Origin: Methylocystis iwaonis
GTDB taxonomy: Bacteria > Pseudomonadota > Alphaproteobacteria > Rhizobiales > Beijerinckiaceae
Assembly: GCF_027925385.1 (NCBI RefSeq)
Contig: NZ_AP027144.1
Coordinates: 171,812 to 235,811, forward strand
Reading direction: 5' to 3'
DNA length: 64,000 bases
The translations under genes were made by a program, and so were the position numbers. The notes beneath the pieces were generated by a model. It worked only from the letters and a program-made list of their open reading frames with translations, ran no database searches and was not told the DNA's origin. This document shows positions 54,584 through 61,592 of the stretch, piece after piece (the stretch's first letter is position 1; every line of letters starts with the position of its first letter).

Positions 54584-55009
54584 TTACCGGCGCTCCCCGT
54601 CGCATAGGCGTCCAGCACTCTTCCAGTCCGTCCAAATAGCCTGCCGCGCGGCCTCGAGGTCGATCGTCCCGGCGCAGACCGCGCGGGCGAGGCAGACCTC
54701 GACGCGGTCTTTCGCTTCCGAGTCGTCGTGATCCTGCAAGATCAGGTTGCGCCGATCGGCGGGCGCGCCTCCCAAGGCCGGAGGGATGCGATGGTCGAGC
54801 ACGAAATCTGCCATCAGCTCGAGCGGCAATCCCTCCCGCTGGAGCATCTCGCGTTTCACGTCGTTAGTGTAGGAGACAGGCGGTCGGACGGCAGGGGTAT
54901 TTTGCGTTTTCAGGACGAGGCTGCATTCTCTTCCCGCGTCGCCCGAGAAGCGGCAGGCGTCGAGTTCATCCCCGAGCGGCGGTGGGGCGGGGGTGCGGCT
55001 GGAAAACAA
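54584..55009 (-). CDS. HNH-like nuclease-fold protein, N-terminus uncertain
   Basis: The C-terminal two thirds (VSYTNDVKREMLQREGLPLE, FVLDHRIPPALGGAPADRRN LILQ, then KDRVEVCLARAVCAGTIDLE and IWTDWK) is a known phage-associated family with an HNH-like DH..P..LGG..AD.RNL motif. The start is unclear: the first 25 codons from TTG 55009 lie antisense to a regulator tail (54950-55010), so the true 5' end may have been replaced. Confidence 0.65.
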   Translation of the reverse strand: MFSSRTPAPPPLGDELDACRFSGDAGRECSLVLKTQNTPAVRPPVSYTNDVKREMLQREGLPLELMADFVLDHRIPPALGGAPADRRNLILQDHDDSEAKDRVEVCLARAVCAGTIDLEAARQAIWTDWKSAGRLCDGERR

Positions 55010-55010
55010 A
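54950..55010 (+). pseudogene. XRE-type regulator C-terminal remnant
   Basis: Reads REAAGVEFIPE and, after a shift, GGGAGVRLEN, the conserved end of a common class of helix-turn-helix regulators. A similar tail is at 57151-57240. Confidence 0.45.
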
Positions 55011-55062
55011 GGCCCCGGTCATTTTCAAGTTAGATAGGTGCAAGTCATAGGAGGCCCTGACT

Positions 55063-55497
55063 ATGAAGATTTTCCTTCAAGATACAACGAGAAAGACAGT
55101 ATTCACTGTCGCGTGTGCAACGAGTTTCTCCCTGCCTGCGGCAGCGGCCCAAAAACAACCCAACTCAGAATATGGACTGCTCATTTCAGCCCTCGTTCAT
55201 CAGAACCTTGCTTCAGTCCTCGCGCGGCGCGACCCAGGCTCGAATGCGGGTCCCGGCCAAGGGGCAGCCTCTTGCTCATTCTGGATAAAGCCAACTGCAC
55301 AGGTAACACGGCTGAAATGCTCAGGCTCGACGCCTGGACAGGCTGCTGTACTGCGGCAGACGATAAAGGCGACACAGTTCCCCCCCGCCTCCAGGACCTG
55401 GCTTCGCGGCGGAGCAAACGGTCAAATTTTCCTGCCGATTGTGGCAGGGCGGTCCACCATCCGAAATGCAACTTTCGTCCAACTAGCTATAGGTTGA
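55063..55497 (+). CDS. Secreted protein with TonB-C-like pattern, 144 aa
   Basis: AGGAGG eight bases before ATG. Signal peptide (KTVFTVACATSFSLPAAAA), then a region resembling TonB C-terminal domains (CSFWIKPTAQVTRLKCSGST then AVLRQTIKATQFPPA). Likely periplasmic. No TonB N-terminal anchor, so it is not a classical TonB. Confidence 0.58.
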   Translation: MKIFLQDTTRKTVFTVACATSFSLPAAAAQKQPNSEYGLLISALVHQNLASVLARRDPGSNAGPGQGAASCSFWIKPTAQVTRLKCSGSTPGQAAVLRQTIKATQFPPASRTWLRGGANGQIFLPIVAGRSTIRNATFVQLAIG

Positions 55498-55713
55498 TAA
55501 GGCATGAATAGCGTCATTTTCTGTGTGTAATTCCGCGCGCTTATCGAGATCGATCCCTACGATGGCGGAATAGTTGTCGCCTGGGACTTCTCCGCGAGGG
55601 GCGGCGGCGGATTGTGCGCTCGTCTTTGTCGGTTGCTTCGGAAGAGCCCCGCCGCCAGGTGGCCGGGGCACGAGGATCAGGCGGACGGCGGGTTGGTGAT
55701 GAGATGCGCTCAA
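55483..55713 (-). CDS. Possible small protein, 76 aa, coupled to upstream gene
   Basis: The TTG start overlaps the stop of the 55710-55901 gene (TTGA), suggesting coupled translation. Pro/Ala-rich N-terminus, then a natural acidic end (NYSAIVGIDLDKRAELHTEN). Weakly supported. Confidence 0.4.
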   Translation of the reverse strand: MSASHHQPAVRLILVPRPPGGGALPKQPTKTSAQSAAAPRGEVPGDNYSAIVGIDLDKRAELHTENDAIHALSTYS

Positions 55714-55901
55714 GCGCTCGTATAATCTGCGGCGTCACAGGCCAGCGATTGGAGGGCCGCAGCGTCGCGCGGGTCCGATAGGTCCGCCTCGCGAAGCGCC
55801 AACCGCATGGCGCGGGCGAGCCCGGCAGCTTTGACGGCGTGGTCTTCAAGCGACAAGAGCACGCCGCAGCGCGCGGGATCGTGAAGAAGCGTGTCAGTCA
55901 T
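55710..55901 (-). CDS. Hypothetical protein, 63 aa
   Basis: AAGGAGAAACCCCGA precedes ATG. MTDTLLHDPARCGVLLSLED then AGLARAMRLALREADLSDPR: soluble, helical. No family recognised. Confidence 0.6.
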   Translation of the reverse strand: MTDTLLHDPARCGVLLSLEDHAVKAAGLARAMRLALREADLSDPRDAAALQSLACDAADYTSA

Positions 55902-56034
55902 TCGGGGTTTCTCCTTGGGTTTGCGGCGGGGCCGCCGGGTAATGGGCGCGCGGTCAGGCGCCCCAGTAGGTTTGCGCCGAGAGGGTCACGGCGAACGCAT
56001 AGGCCACGCGGGCGGCGAGCGCTTCGTCCGCAGC

Positions 56035-56319
56035 TCACACGAAATCATTCGGGTGCCGGCCTCGTAGCGCCTCGCCCATTCGACGGTGAGCGCTCATCAT
56101 CGCGACAAGCTCCACGACCGTCGGGCTCTCTGCTTCGGCCCAGCGGTCATTACTACGCCTCGGCGCCGGCGAACTTCCAGAGGGCGCGGGCGTGCAAGGA
56201 CGCGATCGGCTAGAACTATCGATTGCGCGGCGTGCCTGCCACGCGCGGCCGGTGCCATCAAAGCCGAAATAAACCGATCCGACGCGACCATTATCTTTGA
56301 TGTTCTCGGAGAGCGACAT
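56035..56319 (-). CDS. Doubtful hypothetical protein, 94 aa
   Basis: Natural beginning (MSLSENIKDNGRVGSVYFGF) and end (ESPTVVELVAMMSAHRRMGE ALRG) but an Arg/Ser/Pro-rich middle that may be out of frame. Possibly two damaged genes. Confidence 0.33.
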   Translation of the reverse strand: MSLSENIKDNGRVGSVYFGFDGTGRAWQARRAIDSSSRSRPCTPAPSGSSPAPRRSNDRWAEAESPTVVELVAMMSAHRRMGEALRGRHPNDFV

Positions 56320-56860
56320 GGGCTGGTCTCAGTAAATCCGCGGGCGATGAGTGGACGCGGGCTCGAACCGCGAAATGAGGTCGTCTCGAATCGGCTATCT
56401 CGCGGAGCATGTAGCCCACGGGCGGGTCCGCCGAGGCCCTCCGCGCCTCATCGGAAGTCTAGGGTGGCGGCAGGCAACACATCCACGTTGGTTTGCAGCG
56501 CCAAGAGCACGCATTCGGCCCGGAACGACGACAAGCGGTCAGCAGTCAAGGCCGTCTGAAAGTTGCACATGGAAAGGTCCTCTTGCGCGCGAGAGAAACC
56601 GGGCGCGAACATATCGAGGCGGTCGCGTGGGGGTGAGTGACGAAAGTCAGTTGCGAGCGAAATTCCCGAGGCGCGAGACGATATTGAGGATGATCCGGCC
56701 GGAGGCTTGGAGAACGTCGAGGGCCGCGATGATCACGACGCAGACGAGAAAGACGCCTTACCCATTCAGCGCTGCGCTCTTTCATAATCTTGCGGTACTT
56801 GATCGAAACTGGCGCAATCAGCAGGGGCATTTTCGCGGCCATGTCTGACAAACGACTCGC
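56320..56860. other. Stretch without a supported gene
   Basis: Long open frames are arginine-rich. On the minus strand near 56660-56740 a hydrophobic helix (VFLVCVVIIAALDVLQASGR) is encoded but lacks a start codon in frame; it may be a decayed membrane peptide. Confidence 0.35.
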
Positions 56861-56871
56861 GACAGTCCTGC

Positions 56872-57048
56872 ACCCATTGGCGCATGCAGATCGCCGCCCG
56901 CCGGCTTGTCGAGACCAGGATTACGGTTGATCGCTTGGCGGAACACTGCGGCTATGAATCGGCAGCTTCCTTCAGCCGCGCATTCAAACGGACTTTCGGC
57001 GTGTCTCCCGCGACGTTTCGCAAGAACCAGGCACAACGAGCTGATTGA
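56872..57048 (+). pseudogene. AraC-family regulator, C-terminal remnant
   Basis: Encodes HWRMQIAARRLVETRITVDR and LAEHCGYESAASFSRAFKRT FGVSPATFRK, the second HTH of an AraC regulator. The first HTH and sensor domain are missing. Confidence 0.85.
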
Positions 57049-57150
57049 TAGATGATCTCCAGACGCCGGGTCGCCAACCGGCAAAATTCGTCTTCCGGTA
57101 GCCACTGCGGCTTATTCGAGACTGCGTAATCGTAGCCGTGGGGCGATCAA

Positions 57151-57240
57151 TCATTCCGCCTTCGCCTTCCGCAACCGGACGCCCGCGTCGCCACCGTTCT
57201 CGGGGATAAACTCGACGCCTGCCGCTGCCGGTCGGCAGCA
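57151..57240 (-). pseudogene. XRE-type regulator C-terminal remnant
   Basis: Reads AGVEFIPENGGDAGVRLRKA KAE then stop, a conserved tail of helix-turn-helix regulators. The HTH part is absent upstream. Confidence 0.5.
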
Positions 57241-57354
57241 AAAGTAATTAGGGGGTAACGCGTTCGGACGATGGCCGCTTGATCGTCTTGTTTTCACAGA
57301 ATCATAGGCTTAGGTTTCAAACGATCCGGGCACCCCCTCCGCGCTCGGCAAGAG

Positions 57355-57392
57355 AAACGCCCCGACGCCGGATGTAAGCGCGGGGCGTTTTT
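57355..57392. terminator. Bidirectional terminator hairpin, copy 4
   Basis: AAACGCCCCG pairs with CGGGGCGTTTTT. Located just upstream of the 57435-57635 gene. Its sequence on the minus strand nearly equals copy 3 on the plus strand. Confidence 0.75.
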
Positions 57393-57434
57393 GTGGATAT
57401 TAACAGGCGAGAGCGCCCTAGTTATTCATCCATG

Positions 57435-57635
57435 CGATCTAAAGACATGCGCTCCAAAGACCACGCCCTCTGGCTTGCAGAAAGAAAGCGCCGCGCGACG
57501 GCTGCCCAAATTCGGGCCGGCAAAGTTCCGGGTCTCTTCGAGCAAGGCAGCAAAATAGTCCGTCCTGAAATCAGGACGTTGATAGACGAAGCGCTGGACA
57601 AGAGAGCGCGCGAGAGCGGCGAGACCGAAAACTGA
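57435..57635 (+). CDS. Small basic protein, paralogue of 53903-54094
   Basis: MRSKDMRSKDHALWLAERKR then RRATAAQIRAGKVPGLFEQG and SKIVRPEIRTLIDEALDKRA, clearly homologous to the protein at 53903-54094. Several ATG choices exist at 57393-57450. Function unknown. Confidence 0.6.
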   Translation, partial: RSKDMRSKDHALWLAERKRRATAAQIRAGKVPGLFEQGSKIVRPEIRTLIDEALDKRARESGETEN

Positions 57636-57869
57636 TCTCTAGGAGCCCTCAAAGAGCTCGAACGCCCGCCCGCGACTTGCCCTACACTGTGACGAGTGGG
57701 CCGAATAGACGAAGGCCGCTCAGCGCGAGTGTGACTGAGCGGCCTTCTCAACCCCTCAAAAGCTTCCCCCGCTGTACACCCGCCGAGCATGGGGAGCCGG
57801 AGAGGTGGAGGTTTTAGGTAGACCTCTCCGTCCAGGCCGCAAGCGCCCCTTAGCAGGAAACAGCCGGCT
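57636..57869. other. Non-coding stretch
   Basis: Contains a short hairpin near 57710-57740 (GGCCGCTCAG/CTGAGCGGCC) downstream of the small basic gene, plausibly its terminator. No gene. Confidence 0.4.
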
Positions 57870-58000
57870 CCGGATGCGCAAGGTTGAATTGTTTCAGGAC
57901 CTCGGCCAGATCCGAAGCGTATCGGTGAGCGCCGAGGTCAGAAAAACGGCCGATAGGCGACATAGCCTTGAGCAGACTTGGTGGCAGGCCGGGGAATATC
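57870..58000 (-). pseudogene. Remnant related to the 49462-49653 protein
   Basis: Reads LLKAMSPIGRFSDLGAHRYA SDLAEVLKQF, matching LRKMIQDDITRFIDLGARGY ASELAEA. No start in frame. Confidence 0.5.
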
Positions 58001-58087
58001 AAGAACTTTTAATAACTGCAGTACCCTGCGGAGGGGTGCCGTGGGCTGTGCCTCACCTTCGTGAGGAAGTGGCTCACGGCAGCTAAA

Positions 58088-58540
58088 TCAATCGCCCGCG
58101 CGGAGTTCGCCGAACGAAGGCGAAGTAGGCGCAGGATGTGGCCGGGCAGACAGAACGGCCAGACCCGAAGGATCATGGTCGAGCAACGCCAGTGCGCTGC
58201 CAATCGCACGGCTGGGCAGAAGGTCGCCCGCCTCGTATTTCTGGAAGGCGCGCGGCCCGCCGCCGATCAGTTCGCCCGCTTGCTCTTGGGTCAAGCCCAG
58301 CTTCGTGCGAATGCGCTTGACCTCCTCGGGTGAAGGCAAGCCCTCTCTCTCGGCTTTGAGCCGATTAAGGGCGCGGTCGGAGACCTTCATGTCCTCGCCC
58401 GTGTGGATGCTTTCGCCGGACTCCTCGCAATACCAGCCGGGCATGTCGAAGGTGATGCTCGCGCCCTTGTAGTCGAGGGTCATGGGACGCACCCCGCGCT
58501 GCATAGGTGCTCCCGTCGTCGGACAGACTGGATTAGTCAT
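58088..58540 (-). CDS. mqsA: MqsA-type antitoxin
   Basis: 150 residues: an N-terminal zinc-ribbon-like domain (CPTTGAPMQRGVRPMTLDYK, GWYCEESGESIHTGEDMKVS) followed by an XRE-type HTH at about 70-130 (IRTKLGLTQEQAGELIGGGP RAFQKYEAGDLLPS), as in MqsA. In E. coli MqsA four Cys bind zinc; here only the first Cys of each pair remains (C-x-x-T and C-x-x-S). The HTH binds its own promoter in known members. Overlaps the mqsR stop by eight bases. Confidence 0.9.
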   Translation of the reverse strand: MTNPVCPTTGAPMQRGVRPMTLDYKGASITFDMPGWYCEESGESIHTGEDMKVSDRALNRLKAEREGLPSPEEVKRIRTKLGLTQEQAGELIGGGPRAFQKYEAGDLLPSRAIGSALALLDHDPSGLAVLSARPHPAPTSPSFGELRAGD

Positions 58541-58543
58541 TGT
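58454..58543. repeat. 90-bp direct repeat, copy 1 (copy 2 at 62807-62896)
   Basis: Covers the 5' end and start of mqsA. The second copy differs at two positions. The two copies bracket 4.3 kb holding mqsR, the abi-like fragments, IS6 and the DUF4062-type gene. Confidence 0.88.
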
Positions 58544-58850
58544 CTTTCTCCTTGAACGACAGCAACAAAAACTCGGTCACGGCGTCGGCCGTGAACTTGA
58601 CGTAAAGCGCGCCGACCGGCGAGGGCACGTGATAGACGTCCTGCCAAATCCGATGATCTGCGTAAGAGGTCATGGATTTGTAGAAATGCTCGCGCTGCAT
58701 GGTCTGAATCGTTGCGGCGATGTCCTCTCGGCCGAACCCCAAGGCCGCAGCGCTTCGCACAGCCGTGCCCGTAACATTGAGCTTATCGGCGTCCCCGCAA
58801 GCCGCCTTAAAAGCTGTCAAATCGTAGGTCGGCTTCCGCTTTTCAGTCAT
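58533..58850 (-). CDS. mqsR: MqsR-type toxin (mRNA interferase)
   Basis: 105 residues with the MqsR hallmarks REHFYKSMTSYADHRIWQDV and FTADAVTEFLLLSFKEK. MqsR toxins are RelE-fold ribonucleases that cut mRNA at GCU. Start ATG chosen at MTEKRKPTYD, directly after the palindromic operator. First gene of the mqsRA operon, toxin first as in E. coli. Confidence 0.92.
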   Translation of the reverse strand: MTEKRKPTYDLTAFKAACGDADKLNVTGTAVRSAAALGFGREDIAATIQTMQREHFYKSMTSYADHRIWQDVYHVPSPVGALYVKFTADAVTEFLLLSFKEKDND

Positions 58851-58858
58851 GGGGTATG

Positions 58859-58877
58859 ATACACCATAATGGTGTAT
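58859..58877. promoter_or_regulatory. Palindromic operator of the mqsRA operon
   Basis: ATACACCAT-A-ATGGTGTAT: perfect 9-bp arms around one base, ending nine bases upstream of the mqsR start codon. Likely bound by MqsA for autorepression. Confidence 0.75.
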
Positions 58878-59077
58878 AGTCAAGGAAATTATTGTTTGGC
58901 TTATGCTAAGCCGACGCAGGCTTTCGGCAGGGGAAAGCGGCAGTTGCAATCCGAAAAGCGGGCCGCATCAAGGCGATGGCAATGGCTGTCAAAGTTGACG
59001 GAGCATTGAAGGCTGACTGTCGACATTCTATATTAGAGGCCGCGCAGTTATGCCACGCAAACTCATGAGGGTCTTAG

Positions 59078-59347
59078 ATGCAAATTGCCGGTCAACTCGC
59101 TGCCGGACATGAATTGAGCCGGGCTGTTTTAGTTTTCGTCGTCGCGTTGCTTATTGGCCTCCTGACGCTGGCTGCTGTCGCTTCCATGCGGACAGACTGC
59201 TCTACAGAGAACACCTATCTGGGAACCCAAGACGGCTCATACCTCGTCACGGAAAACGGGGAGCGGATGATTATCGGGCAGGAACAGCAATGCCACTTGT
59301 TGGCCGGTCCATTCCGACTTCCGCTTTGGCGCTTGCCCCTTCCCTGA
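59078..59347 (+). CDS. Hypothetical membrane protein, 89 aa
   Basis: GAGGG eight bases before ATG. One transmembrane helix (AVLVFVVALLIGLLTLAAVA) is followed by a short extracytoplasmic segment with two Cys and beta-like turns (LGTQDGSYLVTENGERMIIG). Unrecognised. Confidence 0.55.
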   Translation: MQIAGQLAAGHELSRAVLVFVVALLIGLLTLAAVASMRTDCSTENTYLGTQDGSYLVTENGERMIIGQEQQCHLLAGPFRLPLWRLPLP

Positions 59348-59396
59348 CACGGCCTGAAAGCGGCGGCGCGTCGCCGTTCCGCTGACCAGCCTTTTG

Positions 59397-59477
59397 ATTT
59401 ACGCGAGTTCGGTCGCACGCGTCGCGGGCGCCCATGAGCCCCATTCCTTCATCAGCAACACGCCGCCAATGTCGAAC
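59397..59477 (-). pseudogene. WGR-domain fragment
   Basis: Reads FDIGGVLLMKEWGSWAPATR, similar to LFGGVLLMKEWGRIGARGR in the WGR gene at 63784-64000. Only this segment is present. Confidence 0.5.
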
Positions 59478-60166
59478 TTACTGGCCATGCAGCCTGGGTT
59501 TTGCGGTGTGGACTTGCGATATGTCGTCCCGCTCCGTAGCCCGTCGCATGGATTCCAGGCGCTTTTTTTCGACTTCATGGCGTTCGATAGGGCCCCGTAT
59601 CGGTTCGTAGATGTCATGAAAGCCGCGATGAAAATTCTTAGCCATGCGCAAGACCAGGTTGGCGAACTCGTGGACGTCCCCCTGCGTTTCTCGGATCGTT
59701 TGCTTCAAACGCACTGATGTATCGCCGCTATCACGCAAGTATTTTTCGTCGACCTCGCCGCCATTGTGCTCATAAACGTGGCGGCGCTGAAACATGCGGG
59801 TGGCGGTCCCGATGTCTCCCTCTGTTAGACCCTCACAGATGTCGATATCAAAGCCGCCAATTAGCTCCCTTCTGGTCGCGACAAGATCACGAAGGCGCAT
59901 CTTTCGAATGCGCTCGCACCGCATCGAGCGCATCGGCCTATTTTTGATAAGCTGATCCGTATATTGCCCCACGAAGATATCGAAGGCTGAACCGATATCC
60001 TTTAGAGAATTCGACGGAATGCCGCCGCATTTCAGATCCGCGCGGATCGCCGGAATGATATTGTCGACAAGCTCATCAATGTCATTGCGGGTGCCGCAAC
60101 CTGTGCAATAGGCAAATCGCCCCAAGATATCGTTGTATTCGCCGCACGCCGAGCAATTGAACTGCT
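59478..60166 (-). pseudogene. Zinc-ribbon and HEPN-like protein, N-terminus cut by IS6
   Basis: About 229 residues remain. A zinc-ribbon-like pair opens it (NCSACGEYNDILGRFAYCTG CGT). A C-terminal helical domain follows, with FQRRHVYEHNGGEVDEKYLR, which contains the R-x(4-6)-H arrangement of HEPN ribonuclease or RNA-binding domains. HEPN proteins are frequent in abortive-infection and TA systems. The frame enters the IS6 terminal repeat at 60166. It was either the C-terminus of the 60967-61577 gene or, more likely, a separate gene. Confidence 0.65.
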
Positions 60167-60966
60167 GGTTCTGTCGCAAATTTTTGCCCTGGGGCTGGCC
60201 TGGGTTATGCTGGGCGGGAGCGGGGCAGACGAATTGCACGATGATTGATTTCAAGGGCAGCCATTTCGAGCGCGATGTAATCCTATGGGGCGTGCGCTGG
60301 TATGTCGCCTACCCGATCAGTTACCGGCAGCTCGAAGAGATGATGGAAGAGCGCGGGGTCGAGGTCGATCATTCGACGCTCAACCGCTGGGTCGTCAAAT
60401 ATGCGCCCGAGCTGGAGCGTCGGTTCCGTTCCCGCAAGCGGCCTGTCGGCTCCAGCTGGCGGCTGGATGAGACCTATGTGAAGATCAAAGGCTCCTGGAG
60501 ATATCTCTATCGGGCCGTCGACAAGGCTGGCGCCACGGTGGATTTCCTGCTGACGGCAAAGCGTGACCGCAAAGCGGCGTTGCGGTTCCTGCGGCGCGCG
60601 ATCGCTCAGAACGGCGCGCCGAAGAAGATCACGATCGATATGAGCGGCGCCAACACCGCTGCAATCGAGAGCTACAACGCGGAGTACGAGGCGGACATTG
60701 AAATCCGGCGAAGGAAATATTTGAACAACATCATCGAACAGGACCACCGAGCGATCAAGCGGGTGGTGCGGCCGGCGCTGGGGTTCAAATCCTTTCGCTC
60801 GGCCGCGGCGACGCTCGCCGGCGTCGAGCTCATGCACATGATCAGAAAAGGGCAGTTGCAAACGACGGGCGAATTGCGCCCAGCGAAGCAGTTCTACGCT
60901 CTTGCGGCGTAAGCCTCGAGAGGGCTGTCGCGCGTCTCGACCTCACGCAAAGTTTGCGACAGAACC
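60167..60966 (+). mobile_element. IS6-family insertion sequence, apparently intact
   Basis: 800 bp bounded by perfect 14-bp repeats GGTTCTGTCGCAAA (60167-60180) and its complement (60953-60966). Flanking octamers GAACTGCT and CTCTTGAT differ, so no target duplication. Separates two abi-like gene fragments. Confidence 0.93.
60241..60912 (+). CDS. IS6-family transposase, 223 aa
   Basis: MIDFKGSHFERDVILWGVRW through AKQFYALAA, complete. DDE residues in WRLDETYVKIKG, DKAGATVDFLL and NNIIEQDHRAIKR. Close relative of the broken copy at 23150-23723; has IDMSGAN in place of IDKSGAN. Confidence 0.95.
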   Translation: MIDFKGSHFERDVILWGVRWYVAYPISYRQLEEMMEERGVEVDHSTLNRWVVKYAPELERRFRSRKRPVGSSWRLDETYVKIKGSWRYLYRAVDKAGATVDFLLTAKRDRKAALRFLRRAIAQNGAPKKITIDMSGANTAAIESYNAEYEADIEIRRRKYLNNIIEQDHRAIKRVVRPALGFKSFRSAAATLAGVELMHMIRKGQLQTTGELRPAKQFYALAA

Positions 60967-61577
60967 CTCTTGATGATCTGGCGCGAAGCGTCGTGCAGGG
61001 GGTAAGTGGCCTCAAGCGCCTTGGCGTATTTGCCGGCGCGCGAGTGCAAGGGCTCCTGACGCTCCCATGTGATGCCGTGCACGTCGAGAAGATGGCCGAA
61101 TTTCTTCATGCAGTAGGTGTGAAGGCGGTCGAGCGCGGGAGCGGGCTTGTTGGCCGCAATGTCGCGCTGTATTGAAGCGACAAGCTCCTCAAGGGTTTCA
61201 TCGCGCACGAAGCGATCGATAGCGTCGGTGCTGGGCGCAGATGCCGCGCTCTCGATCCTAGCGAGCAAGTCGAAAAAGCGCCGCTTGATGGCTTCGTGAT
61301 TGGAGGTCTGGGAATAGAGGGTGATGCTCTCGCGGTGTTCCCAGACGCGGCGCAAAACGCGCGCGACGGTGTATTCGTCCTCGGTCGCAACGAAGGCGCG
61401 CATGTGCTTAGCCTTCGATCTGCCATTGAAGGAGTATTTCTCGCAGTAAATAGTGATGCCGAATTCGTCGTCGAAAAACTCGGCAAAGGTGCGGTCGGAG
61501 AAATTCAGCACATAACCGCTACCCATGGCGAGGGCGTCGTCGAGAATGCGCATTTCCGAGTGTTTGAGAGCAACCAT
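60967..61577 (-). pseudogene. AbiJ-N-terminal-domain-like protein, C-terminus cut by IS6
   Basis: 203 codons remain before the IS6 boundary. The opening (MRILDDALAMGSGYVLNFSD RTFAEFFDDEFGI, then SKAKHMRAFVATEDEYTVAR VLRRVWEHRE) has the pattern of AbiJ N-terminal domains. The end (PLHSRAGKYAKALEATYPLH DASRQIIKR) is the entry to the Abi C-terminal (HEPN) domain, which is missing. Family members act in abortive infection. It lies 15 bp after the DUF4062-type gene, forming an operon. Confidence 0.72.
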
Positions 61578-61592
61578 AAGAAACCAGGGCGT

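Noticed and set aside
56351..56848. 165-codon plus-strand frame
   Set aside because: Arginine- and tryptophan-rich throughout, no ribosome site, no motif.
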